A DNA stretch of 64,000 bases from Lojkania enalia (lineage: Eukaryota > Ascomycota > Dothideomycetes > Pleosporales): assembly GCA_010094045.1 (NCBI GenBank), contig ML986714.1, positions 1-64,000 on the forward strand, read 5' to 3'. Of the stretch, positions 42,937-54,432 are shown in pieces. The stretch's first letter is position 1; each line of letters opens with the position of its first letter. The notes under the pieces were generated by a model. It did no database searches. It had not been told where the DNA came from and saw nothing but the letters and a program-made list of their open reading frames with translations. The position numbers and the translations under genes are program-made.

Positions 42937-43534
42937 GACAAAGACATTGTTTCCTGTGGGCATTGCCAAGGAGATAGAGCAAAACGAAATATACAAACGT
43001 GGACCAATTAGCCTTGGCATCTTATGTGTAGTTGCCGCAATCCTGCTCTGGGGGCTGAAATATTTGGGGTGTCCCCTCGCTATCACTCCGAATATGCTAC
43101 CGGTTTCAGCCAACTCTATTCTAACAATTGCACCGGTGCGTGAGGCATGAGCTTCTGCATTCATAATAAGAAAAGCGGTGAAACATGAGGACTATTCATC
43201 CACGGAGAAGGAGCCTCCAACCTATACAAATTTCCTGTATTGCAGCAATAATCGCGAGGCATGCAAATATGACCATATCCCAACCTAGATCCTAGGACTC
43301 GCTTGGAGGACAAATGTTCGGCTGTGATATGAAAAGCCTAAACTGGGCTTAACCATATTACAGGACGCTGATTTTCCAAATTGCGAGAACCCGGTGCCTA
43401 GAAATATTATCTTCATTCGACGATTTCGTGTGACGTGCACTCTCCGACCATGGCGATACTGAGCTAGATATAAGTAGGATATGGTCAGCAGTTAAGATGG
43501 CTGGGGAAATACTGGACATAAATCATTGGAAATA
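42937..43534. other. Intergenic, promoter of GH62 gene
   Basis: Contains the 3' end of the NDUFAF5-like gene and the upstream region of the arabinofuranosidase gene. No gene or repeat supported. A GATATAAGTAG segment near 43465 may be a TATA-like element. Confidence 0.4.
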
Positions 43535-44596
43535 ATGCTCTTAGTTCGGCTACTTATCATCGCAGTTGTAGTTGTGGCTGCACCGGTGTCATCGCCTCGC
43601 GATACATTCAAAGGTCCTTCCGACACCATCGCGAGGCAGGTTGCTGGACTGCCAAGCAGCTTCAAATGGGAATCTACTGGAATACTCGTCGGTCCCCCAA
43701 ACGACAGCCGCAAGCTTGCCGCACTTAAAGATCCCTCAATTGTCTACTATGAGGGCAAATACCATGTCTTCGTCAGCACCGTAGATTCGGGAGGTTACAA
43801 CCTCGCATACCTAAGTTTCACCGACTTCGACGAAGCAAAGGACGCACCTCTCTACTACCTCGACCAATCCGCCATCGGCACAGGATACCGTGCTGCACCG
43901 CAAGTCTTCTACTTCGAGCCACAGAAGCTGTGGTACCTCGTCTTCCAAAACGGGAATGCGGGCTACTCGACCAATAAAAACATCAGCGACCCAACGGGCT
44001 GGAGCTCCATCAAGAACTTCTATAGCAGCATGCCGTCCATAATTAGCGAGCATATCGGCGACGGCTACTGGCTCGACATGTGGGTCATATGCGACGCAGA
44101 AGAGTGCCACCTCTTCTCTAGCGATGACATGGGACAGCTATATCGGTCCTCGACCAGCATCGCTGATTTCCCTAACGGCATGTCCAACACGGTCATCGCG
44201 CTCTCGGAACCTAACCGCTTCGACCTCTTCGAAGCCTCGAATGTATATTACATCAGCAGCGGCACGTATCTGCTGCTCGTGGAATGCATCGGCAGCGACG
44301 ACGCGCGGTACTTCCGCTCCTGGACCTCCAACGCTATCACCGGGCCCTGGAAATCGCTCGCGGACTCTGAAGCAAATCCATTTGCGAGGAGCAATAACGT
44401 TGTGTTTAGCGGGGAGGTCTGGACAGAGAGTATTAGCCATGGGGAAGTTGTTAGGACGAATGTCGATCAGACTATGACGATTAGTCCCTGTAAGCTTAGG
44501 TTCATGTATCAGGGGTTGGATCCGGCGGCTAGTGGGGATTATAATAGTTTGCCGTGGAAGTTGGGATTGCTGACGCAGACGAACTCGGCGTGTTAG
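43535..44596 (+). CDS. GH62 alpha-L-arabinofuranosidase
   Basis: A single-exon frame of 353 residues starts at ATG 43535 with a signal peptide (residues 1-18, LLVRLLIIAVVVVAAPVS). The mature part opens with LPSSFKWESTGILVGP. The first catalytic Asp is in ALKDPSIVYYEGKYHVFVST. Next come YFEPQKLWYLVFQNGNAGYST, DGYWLDMWVICD with FSSDDMGQLYRS, and FDLFEASNVY with the acidic catalytic residue, then SGEVWTESISHGE. This is the five-bladed beta-propeller order of GH62, which releases arabinose from arabinoxylan outside the cell. The length equals a catalytic domain without a carbohydrate-binding module. Confidence 0.94.
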   Translation: MLLVRLLIIAVVVVAAPVSSPRDTFKGPSDTIARQVAGLPSSFKWESTGILVGPPNDSRKLAALKDPSIVYYEGKYHVFVSTVDSGGYNLAYLSFTDFDEAKDAPLYYLDQSAIGTGYRAAPQVFYFEPQKLWYLVFQNGNAGYSTNKNISDPTGWSSIKNFYSSMPSIISEHIGDGYWLDMWVICDAEECHLFSSDDMGQLYRSSTSIADFPNGMSNTVIALSEPNRFDLFEASNVYYISSGTYLLLVECIGSDDARYFRSWTSNAITGPWKSLADSEANPFARSNNVVFSGEVWTESISHGEVVRTNVDQTMTISPCKLRFMYQGLDPAASGDYNSLPWKLGLLTQTNSAC

Positions 44597-45218
44597 TGGG
44601 ACTTGAACTGGAGGAATGGAAAGATGAATCGATTAGGATCACTAAATATATTGATTTAGATTAAAGATAGTACGTCTGTGAAGACTTTACAGCCTCATGA
44701 ATACAGTGACACCATAAAAGCTCAGTTAAGGTGGCGGATTCAATGACCTAAAGAATCTCGACACAATCGAAATGCAGGCCTTATGAATTCACGAGCTCGA
44801 AAGCTTCCATTATTGGATATTCTGTTATACCACGAAACACAATACCCTTCATGCTAAATGTGAACTTAGATGAAGGGGATATGAGGTAGTCCATCCGATA
44901 TGAGAGAGAAGGGAAGGAGAAACGGTGAAGTGTAATGCCGTATTGAGAAAGGATCAATCCAATCACAAAAAGTGAGGAGATCCAAGACACCCGTGCTTTT
45001 TCTCCATGATATGCTGTTTTTACTTTTTGGAGGGCTCTGAAACAAAGATCAAGCATATTATTGTAGAGAAGGAGACAAAGTTTTCAAAGTCCATAAGACC
45101 TCATGATAGTGCCTGAGCATATTGCAATCTAGGTGTGCAGCATGGGCGTCAAAATAGAGCACGTGACTGGCGTGGATTCTATCGATGGAGCATACACGGT
45201 CACCCAGTCTTAGATCCA
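44597..45218. other. Intergenic, nothing recognised
   Basis: AT-moderate spacer between two 3' ends. A minus-strand frame at 44781-45056 has one hydrophobic segment but no relatives or codon pattern of a gene. Confidence 0.5.
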
Positions 45219-47312
45219 TCAAATGACAAGACCTAAACGGGTAACCTCACCTTGTCGAACCTCGCGGTCGCAGGTACGAAGACCTTCGCCATTACCGCAG
45301 ACCTGGATGGGCTCCCAGTTGCGGCGGTCGGCCCTTGCTCGCTTGAAAAACCTATTACGGCCGCCGGAGTTATGGTACTTGTGATGTATATTGGTGACGT
45401 CTGCAAGGGTGCTGTTCCGCTCCGATTGAACGTCGCTACCGGGGGAATGTAATCGGACAGCTTTGAGGATGGATGGATCATTCTCTACCCCAGTTGGTCC
45501 ATGGTTTATAGGTAAGGGACAGTAGCGCGCAATGTGTCCCTGCTCATTGCAATTGTAGCAGGTGGGGACTGGGCGACGTGGATTCTTCGTCGGCTCAGGT
45601 GCTTCTTTTGCCATCTCCTGAATGGCAGCCTTAAGCTTCTCGGTTTTGGAGTCTATTGAAGTTGACGAGGCGGACGGCTCTGGAACCTTACTCAGAACTG
45701 CTACGATAATAGATGGGTCTTGAGCGACAGCGTCCTGGGCGGTGGTGTTACAATAGTGGGCAACATGACCTTTCCGATTACAATTGTAGCAAACTAGATG
45801 AAGATTGTGACGGGCCATTGTTAACTGCTGCTTCATTTTCATCGCTTCGGAGGTGGCAAGCACATTCTCAGGATCCTGTGTAAATGTGGGAGCTTCGACA
45901 TTCTCAGCCTTGGCACGAGATTTATGGGACCTTGGCCTGTAGCGTTTTCCCTTCTTCTTTTCTCCTTCCATGGCTTTGTTGTCTTTGTCTAAAGCCACCT
46001 TCTTGCTGTCCAGTGGATTCGGCAGCCGCACGATGGGCTTATTTGGGCTACAGTCCTCTTCAGTAGCTTCATGAGTAACTGGGTAAGAGACCTTCTCTGC
46101 GGGCTCTCCTCTTTTATTCTTCCTTGACCTAGCCTTCTTAGACCAATAAGACTTCTTTGACTTCTTGGGCTTTGTCGGCAGATTGGTTGACACCACAACA
46201 GGAGAGCTGTTCGAACCGTTATCACCTCGACCCCTAGCGCCTACGCCCGTTGAAGCCACTTTATTTATCCCTTTCAACAGTAGTGGTGGCGGCGGGGGAG
46301 TCAACGATCGATAGTATTGGGAGGATTCTTGCACGCCGCGGTTTGGCAGGGTTTGGAAGTAGTAACGCTCAGACGCAGCAACCCGCTCCTCGAGCAATTC
46401 TTGAATAAGAGCATCAAATTTAGCCCCAAAGACATTGTCGTGTTCAGCATGCTGAATATATGGCGTGTAATTCATCGCCAAGGGCCGAACTATTAGTCGA
46501 GCAATAGCGCCGGCCGCCGCATCGGTCAAAGATGGTATAAAGGCCGAGATGTTCCGGATGGACTGAACGTCTGGGACGACGGTGCATAGCTTGTATTCGA
46601 GACGTTTCGAAGCCTTCTCGTGGAGTGAACTATACTCCATTACGGCACAATGGCTATAAAGCTTGACCAAGTCTTGAATAGTCAAGTCTTTGAACCGTTG
46701 CAAGCCCTTGGGGTCCTTCTCACCGGCGAGCATGTACTTATAAATCCAAACGACAACACTCTTGCTACCGTCCGGAATGGACAGACGTGAGCCATGTTCA
46801 ACGACCAGCTTCTGTTTAGCAAGACCGGAGAAGTGAGCAAGAACCTTGACATAGGCACCCTCAACACCAATGAATTGATCACCTTTGGGGCCGACAAAGA
46901 TGCAAGTCGTTGCTCCAGATTTCAGCCTATTTGTGCCATTAGCTGAGGGCATGGTTGCCATATCCAAGAAAACTTACTTTAATAACTGTGTAGAAGTGAG
47001 ATAGATCTTCTTCATAGTGGCAGGCTTGTCAGGTGATTCGAAAGACTCATTGACATGTTTTTTGGCACGGGTTGGAGATTTAAAATCCATGACCAAATCC
47101 TTGCGGGAATCTCGGTCGGGTGAAGGCATAGCGCTAGTGGTGCCCTCCATAATCTTGCTAGTGTAAGGCTTGCCCCGACCGGCGCACCTTTTTTGACGAG
47201 TCTTGGACGCACTGAGGCATAATATTAGCACTTGTTGATGCTATTAGGCAAAAAAGGAAGACTAGTAGTAAGCTTACGTAGCAGGTGTGCTCTTTGTGTC
47301 TCTAGCAGACAT
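45219..47312 (-). CDS. BTB-like domain protein with two CCHC zinc knuckles
   Basis: Three exons (47312-47278, 47211-46978, 46926-45219) join in phase for 658 residues. A basic N-terminal part is followed by a BTB/POZ-like segment (about residues 90-230: GATTCIFVGPKGDQFIGVE, SVVVWIYKYMLAGE, DLVKLYSHCAVMEYSSL). A long Lys/Ser/Pro linker leads to two CCHC knuckles, CYNCNRKGHVAHYC and CYNCNEQGHIARYC (both C-x2-C-x4-H-x4-C), each followed by a similar DPSI-x-AV segment. The BTB-like part suggests self-association; the knuckles suggest RNA or single-stranded DNA binding. The knuckles resemble retroviral-type Gag, but no protease, transcriptase or LTRs are nearby and introns are intact, so it is read as a host gene. 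Confidence 0.78.
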
Positions 47313-48222
47313 GTTGATAGATGTGATGTATCGATTTGATGGGTTCAGTATAAGGCGAGAAGGGGATGCAGGAGAAGCTATACTTGCTTAAAGGTCAGGT
47401 AGATAGGCGATGATTGAGGTTGTGGAGTGCCTAGGCAAGATATTATAGAGGAAGATATAGGAAGGAAGGAGCGTTTATGCAATCGCGGGACGCTAGGCGA
47501 GGTGCACAGTGAAAGCAGCGTCGGCGGAAGCGACGTCGAGTACCTATCGTGAGGATTATTATAATGGGGTCGGTTGGGATTGCGCTGGAGCTAAACTGAG
47601 GTAGGAGGATGAGGCTGAAGGAGTGTCGTTGCTATTGCACAGGATGGCGTTTGCTGCCTTTATGGGTAGGTAGGGACAGCCTCACGTAGAGTCACGTGGC
47701 GTGGAGTGCGCCACACCTAGGACAGCGTGGCAAGATGTTAAGGTGGATGGGCGCAGAGTAATGTAGCTAGTGAATATAGAAGATGAAACTTTTCACTGAC
47801 CTGAATTTTCTAGTGAAAGGAATCAGATGATTTGGCGAACAGTGGCCACTGGGATTCCTTCACTGGACGGCTAGCCGTGTACATTAGATAGACAAGCGTT
47901 AGTGAAATGCAGGTAAATGTTCTCCATATTTGCTTTAGAAGCGCAGAGCAGCTAAATAGCCCTTAGTGTCTCTATAATGACACGCTTATTCATGCTCTAT
48001 TGTTGTTGATAACTTTCGACAAAGCAGGCAGGCGCTTGTCGCAACACCCTCCGTCACCACCTGTGGTAGTTTTGCGCCGCCAGCAGCCTTGGAATACCTT
48101 AAATGTCGGGCTTAAAGCATGCGAGCATGCCATATTTGACTCTGGAAAATAGAAAAAACTGTTAAAAGTTACTTCGGCTCCACACAACTATCTCAGCGCG
48201 TTTCAACTCCCCCAAAGAAACA
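47313..48222. other. Divergent intergenic region
   Basis: Separates the start codons of the zinc-knuckle gene and the gene at 48223. No coding frame supported. Locally purine-rich around 47380-47640. Confidence 0.5.
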
Positions 48223-49605
48223 ATGCCGACATATCGGAGTATCAACATTGAGTTACATTCGCAGTTCGATGTGGAGACAATCCCTGAGTACTGCCCACGG
48301 CCACAGAATTATTATACCGAACGTAGCGTCTACTCCCGGGTTCCTACTCTTATCGACCAAGAAGTGTCAACCATCAGCACGTACATCCCAGTCCTCCCTG
48401 GAAGTCAATTCTGGATCAGTTATTTCATCTCACCACCAGTCCCCGACGAGCAGCACTTCTTTTTCAAGCTCTTCATCAACAATGCCCATATCGTCAGCTG
48501 GTCATGCGGTAAGAACGATGGATGGAAGGGTAAGACTATGTTTGGACTGTTTGAGCGAGAAGAACCTGAAGACGGCAAGAAGCGATTTGAGAAGCGAGTT
48601 CTACGCTTCACCCCACCAAACAAAAGGGATGGAGAGTGGGAGGATATCATTGACGCCTTTGACCAGGATGCACATCTAGAGATCCGAGTGCATAGGGCAA
48701 GAGGTAGGAGAAGGGTAGCGAGAGAGACGGAGGACAGCACCAAAACGCCGCATGGCAGCGATGGGCGTGGGATTGAGTGAGTAACCATTCAATTTCCGGA
48801 CTTGGTCATTATTCGGCCTTCCTCCCGCTATTAGTAGCTGACTATTCGTAGACTTGTCAATGCTGGCCGCGCGGGCTGCGAGCATCCGAAGCGGTTCTAC
48901 AAGTTCGCACTCGTGGATCCTATTGGTCAGCCCTTCGCAACTTTTAGATACTATTACCGAACATGGGATCAGTTACAGGAACTTGGGTTACTCGAGGAAG
49001 ATAACGATATGTCAGAAAGGTCTGCGGGGGGTGTGACCCTGTATGATGGTATGCCTGACCCTGAGAAAAGGGATGGAAGTAGTGGTAAAGAGGGTGAAGG
49101 AATGGAAACGAATGAGAAAAATAATGATGGCAAGATAGCGGTCCTAGTGCGAGACCACTATGTCCCGACCGGTGCCCCCGACCCAGGTGGGGAGCCATTG
49201 GGGAAAGCATCGGGCGAACAAAAGGAGGGGGATGGCGGCAGCGGTTTGGAAAACCGAGCTCGCACCTATCGCTTGTCAGTTCCCCCCTCGTTGAGGCTTC
49301 ATCCCCCAGTAGACACAGCCAAAAGCCTTCCATCAATTCCGCAGAAGAGCGATTCCCTCACGTCCACGGCATATCGACCCCATCCAGCCTATCCGGTGGA
49401 AGACTGGGTAGCAAGGACGCCGAGTCCAATCAAGTCTATCAGGGACGGCATTTCAACACCACCGCTAGGGGGAAGGGGGAAATTTTCGGGCCTGTCATTG
49501 ATGAATGTCGTCAGTAACGTATGGAAGAGGAGGAGTACGCCGAGTTCAGAAATGTCAAGCGATATAGCCAGTCAGATTGCGTCGAGATCTCGAAGTGTGT
49601 CTTGA
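48223..49605 (+). CDS. Conserved fungal protein of unknown function
   Basis: Two exons (48223-48776 and 48852-49605) give 435 residues. The N-terminal about 220 residues look like a folded, beta-rich domain (INIELHSQFDVETIPEY, GSQFWISYFISPP, FFKLFINNAHIVSWSCG, then FYKFALVDPIGQPFATFRYY after the splice). The rest is Ser/Pro/Gly-rich and probably disordered, with KSLPSIPQKSDSL and VARTPSPIKSIRDG as possible phosphorylation-rich stretches. The layout recalls DUF7918-type fungal proteins but I am not sure of that link. No enzyme motif was seen. The splice keeps frame and joins two conserved-looking segments. Confidence 0.75.
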
Positions 49606-50148
49606 TGGAGCATTCAAACGCTATTCTCGCCCTTCTACAATAAACATGGATTGTTTGAGCTGGGTGAAGTTCATTGTTGGCCAAGGACAGGTTTGAAGGT
49701 ATGGTTTCGGAATGGTGTTGTGGATCGGTCGGAGGATCACGAATCCTATTGACTGGCTGTGATCGATATGGGATTCAAACACACGCTCAAGGCATTGCTT
49801 TCCTCTTCATATCCTTGCATGCTGTATGAGTGGACGTCTTGCCGTGCAGCGCCTCGTGATGTAGCTATTCCTACACGCTTCCGAGATGCTGATGCAAGGG
49901 ACGTAGCGATGGTTGGCCGCCCTATGTCGACTCCAACCCCAACCCCGAACCCCGCAGCAGCTCTCGCAAGCTCCCCGGCCAGTTGACAGCTCCAAAACCT
50001 CTCTTGCCAACCACAAGAGCGCGTTTCACTCGCGGTGCTCCTCGAGGATCACGCAATTGAGTGTCATATAGCTACACTATACTATTGTTAAATCGTTTCG
50101 CGTCCTCTTTCGTTATTTGCGTGCGCTGGACTTTTGTCCTCTGGCACC
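49606..50148. other. Intergenic, promoter of glutaminase gene
   Basis: No gene supported. The frame at 49759-49986 has no convincing protein features. A (CCAACC)-like run lies near 49931-49950. Confidence 0.45.
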
Positions 50149-52804
50149 ATGCAACCGCTCGGCATCGTCGCCGCGGCATTCTCAGCGCTTCTGGCAAGCG
50201 TTGCGGATGCTTCGACGCTCTCGCCGCCCGTACTCCCTCTTATTGTTCGCAATCCATATCTGAGTACATGGATGCATGCGCGGGAAGAGCCGTGGCATAA
50301 GTGGCCTATCTTCTGGGAAGGCGGCGAGGTAGGTTCCCAATCATGGATGCTCGGACCGTAATCCTAAGAAGCAGCTATCAAACGAGCACTAAGCAGAATC
50401 GTAAGCTAATAATTCTTCGTGGAACAGCTTGGATTCGGCGTTCTAGCTTCCCTTCCCGATTGTAACCAAGTGTTTCCGCTACTGGGCCGGCCCCACGACT
50501 CTCTCCGAGACGACGCGAAAGAGCACGTATTCCCGCCTCATGATTCCCTCGACCACGACTGACATGGATCGTAAACAGCTATACCGTATCGTACCCTACC
50601 TACGGAGGTGCGAAATATGACGCGTCGACAACTAACCTCACATTTTATCTTCCGCCGCCCGATAGATTCTCAGACGCCGAAGACCTTGAGATCACACTAT
50701 CCTTCCTATCTCCCATCACACCTACATCGACTCTGCGGCAGTCCCTCCCTGCATCATACTTGACAATATATATCGAGGGAACATTTGATATCAATATTTA
50801 CGTCGATGTCAACGGTCAATGGGTCAGCGGGAAGCGTGAAAGTGTCATCGTATGGGATCTTAAACAGCAGGAAGCTGCTGGACCATCAAAGGGGTTGAAG
50901 ACATGGTCGGTCAAGAGGCAGACACAGCAGATCTTTACTGAGACTCGTGACCAATCTGAATGGGGCGAGCTTCATTTCACGGGTCCTTTAGACGTTCGCC
51001 ACGAATCTGGGACTTCGGCCGGACTGCGTCAACGGTTCGCCCGGACGGGCACATTACAAAACGAAATCGACGATGCTTTCCGAAGCATCATGGACGAAGA
51101 ACCTGTCTTCGCTTTTGCTAAAGAATTTAAATTAGAGTCGAACAAGGCCGCAAAGAAGAGCGACAGTGTTCTATTTACATTTGCCCATGTCCAGGACCCC
51201 ATTACCCAATTCGCCTCTGCTCGGGGCCTTACTTTCATGCGCCCGCTTTTCAAATCTTGGTTCCCAGAAGATGAAAAAATGATAAAATTCCATTACGGCG
51301 ATTTTTCGAACGCTAACGCTTTGGCTACTAACTATTCCGAGCAGCTCCGCGTAGATGCGTATAAGTCCGGCTCCACGAATTACGTTGATATCGTGGCGCT
51401 GTCTGCTCGCCAAGCTATGGGTGCCACTAGCTTCTCTGGAACTCCAGAAAGCCCGCTGTTATTTCTCAAAGAGATATCCTCGAACGGAAACTGCCAGACG
51501 GTCGATGTCATATTCCCAGCTTTTCCTTTTTTCTTGTACACAAATCCAAGATGGGCTGCATACCTTCTGGAGCCTCTGCTCGAGCATCAGCTTAGTGGAC
51601 AATATCCGAACAAGTACTCTATGCATGATCTTGGTGCCCATTTCCCTAACTTAACTGGCCATGCCGATGGACGCGACGAGTATATGCCTGTTGAAGAATG
51701 TGGCGACATGCTAATCATGGGCTTGGCGCTTGTTAACTCAATGAGTTATGACACTGATGAGGAGGCGCAGTCGATTTGGTCAACCGTCGGAAACAAAACT
51801 GACTTCAGCATCCAGAACGGGAAGGCCTTTGCTCTAGCAAACTTGGGTACTCACAATGGTATTGCCCATATTGACGACAGCTGGGGAGGCGGCGCTAAGG
51901 GCGTGAAGCAAGCTAAAAAATGGCTCGGGGAGAGCTATAGCTTGTGGAAACAGTGGACGGAATATCTGGTTGAGTTTAGCTTATACCCTCATAATCAGCG
52001 TACGTGTGTCGCGCTTGTAGTGTTGTATATTCAGATATTAACAGGGAAACAGTATGTACGGATGACTTTGCTGGCTGGCTCCCTCTTCAAACAAATCTGG
52101 CACTAAAGGGCATTATCGGCATCAAAGCGTTTAGTGAGCTGGCAGAGCTCCTCGACAGAACTGGAGATGCCGAAAAGCACAGGAGGATCTCAGAGCATTA
52201 CATTAATGAATGGCAAAAGCCCGAACTTGGAATCTCCCGAGACGGTTCCCATGCCAAACTAGCTTACGACTGGTATGGTAGTTGGACCACTCTCTACTCC
52301 CTCTATGCCGACGCCCTTCTTTGCTTCCATCCATCAATCACAAATTCGTCAAACACGGATGATGCTTTCATTTCAAGCCACCATGGCCAACAGGAACCAC
52401 TCAAGCCCGGCAAAGGGCCCAACGGTCGCAGTCCAATAACGAAGGATTTCATTCCTTCCCACATTTACAAGATTCAATCTAAGTGGTATGCCGCTGTAAT
52501 GCAAAAATACGGACTTCCGCTCGATAGCCGCCACCTATACACCAAATCTGACTGGGAATTTGAAGCTGCTGCTGTTGCATCTAAAGCAGTTCGATCAGAC
52601 ATCCTAGATCGCGTGGCAGCATGGTTGAATGAGACCGTTACCGACCGCGCGTTTACAGATTTGTACATGACGGAAGGCGATGGCGGGTGGCCACCGCCAC
52701 ATTTCTATGCAAGACCGGTTGTAGGCGGACATTTTGCTTTCCTAACCCTAGAGAGGGCTTGTGGTGGGAAAGCTATGGAGGCTTTCGGATTTTTGGATGA
52801 ATGA
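50149..52804 (+). CDS. GtaA-like secreted glutaminase
   Basis: Four exons (50149-50328, 50428-50522, 50579-51999, 52053-52804) give 815 residues if intron 2 is GC-AG; with a GT donor at 50527 the frame breaks. A signal peptide (about residues 1-22) precedes LPLIVRNPYLSTWMHA and WPIFWEGGELGFGVLASL, the start of the DUF5127/DUF4965 glutaminase family. Then come LLGRPHDSL, YTVSYPTYGGAKYDAST, RQRFARTGTLQNEIDDAF, NGNCQTVDVIFPAFPFFLYT, PVEECGDMLIMGLALVNS, LCTDDFAGWLPLQTNLALKG (intron 3) and DWYGSWTTLYSLYADALL. Such enzymes deamidate glutamine outside the cell for nitrogen supply. One splice site is odd (see findings). Confidence 0.88.
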
Positions 52805-54432
52805 TCTAAGAAATATGATGTACATGTAAACAGTGCGAACCCATGTACGGATATACCGGTACCATAATATGTTTGCTGGATAGATTGCTTAACGCATCTA
52901 GTATGAGATTGATGTTCAAACAAGATGCCCCAAAGTTGACAATAGTATTCTAGATGGGAGCTAGTTTTCTATTCTCGTTTTCGTTGGCTTACATGTGACC
53001 ATACTCCGCCGCCTTATAGAATGTACTAGGAGCATGGCAGTTCAATCGACGCGTTATTTGTCAATTTGATCTTTGACATTGTATTAGAAATTCTAAAGAA
53101 TACTAGATTCTTGGCAATGGGTGTTCGATAATCAGGCACCCACCCCTAGCCTTCCACTACCTTGTGCATTCACAATTGCCTCATGCGGCTGTATAGCAAT
53201 GCCTGCCAATGCCTGCCGCAGACGATGTCTGAAGATACGTTAACTAAAAATCAACATATCCATCAATACAACACCATGCGGACAAAGCACATTAGCCTAA
53301 TCATTGAAGGCAGCTTCCGCCTCATTATCTCCGACGCCGACCTCTTAGGAGTAAGCCACTACCTGCATATCCACAAAACTCCAAAATCCGTCGGCTCCTC
53401 CATCCCCTTCCCCGAATAATGCTCAAGCCCGAAGTCCAGCTCCTTATCTCCTGGACCACCGAAGTGGTCTACGCCGCCGCTTAAAAATATATATATATAT
53501 ATATATATAAAAGCTACCGTCGTTCCAATTATCGAGGAACTTCGCGCGGGATATGTATACGAATGCGCTACTGATACGCATGGATCCCTCGTTTACATAG
53601 TCGTTTGACGGCACACTAATGCATAGCCATGGTGTATATGTGTTGCCGGCCACACATCAGGAATTTGGGACAATGGATACGCGTATTTATGATTTAGGCA
53701 CGAGAGCGAGATCGTGGAGCAGGATCCCCTGTTTGAGTTTATCCTGCTGCTGTTTAAGTGGACGGGCGAGGCGATGCGGAAGCTTGGATTATCGAAGAAC
53801 ATCGAGAAGAAAGTTGTGAAGCTTTTCTAGACACTAAATACGAGAAGGGAGATGTGGGGATGGTGGATTGGGAGGCTATTTGTATGCCGGAGCACGATGA
53901 TGGTATGAGTCACTCGGACTATGCTATGGATTCATCGTCTAGTGGGAACCAATTGCTGCTCCCAATGCCGCCACTGATGCATCGGTCCCATATTCATTTG
54001 TGAATGAGCTGAATTTTCCGCCTAAGTGCGATTAGCAGCGAAGTTTGGGGCCAAATCTTTACATTCTAAGCGATTACATTCGAAAGCGATATACTCGATT
54101 TGTAAGAAGACAAAGCCTCAATCAGTTTTAAATCCCTTAGAATAGCCCTGCCTAATGTATAAAGACTGAGGATATGGAAGTTGAAGGACTTTTCAGCAGC
54201 TGACTACTCACTGCCATATCCTTGGTGATCCTAGCGACGGAGGTCTCACACATATATTTGACAATATAATGTATGTGATTTAAATATCGATCTCAAATAA
54301 TTGGGCGCACGAAATGTAGCTATGATGTATATCTCCCAACTCCACGAGTTAATTCTTAATCTCTGGGGCTGACGACCTAACCTTGAATCACGTGGCTATT
54401 GTGGCTCCCTTGCCCCTCTGAAGTTGCCCTAT
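52805..54432. other. AT-rich stretch with microsatellite and coding relics
   Basis: No intact gene. Plus-strand fragments at 53277-53419, 53510-53606 and 53720-54003 have protein-like pieces (ISLIIEGSFRLIISDADLLG; ATVVPIIEELRAGYVYE; FILLLFKWTGEAMRKLGLSK) separated by stops and frame changes, as in an eroded gene. Family not recognised. Confidence 0.4.
53485..53512. repeat. (TA)n microsatellite
   Basis: An uninterrupted run of about twelve TA units flanked by short A runs. Confidence 0.9.

Noticed and set aside
44781..45056. 91-codon minus-strand frame
   Set aside because: One hydrophobic stretch only, no relatives recalled, AT-moderate DNA.
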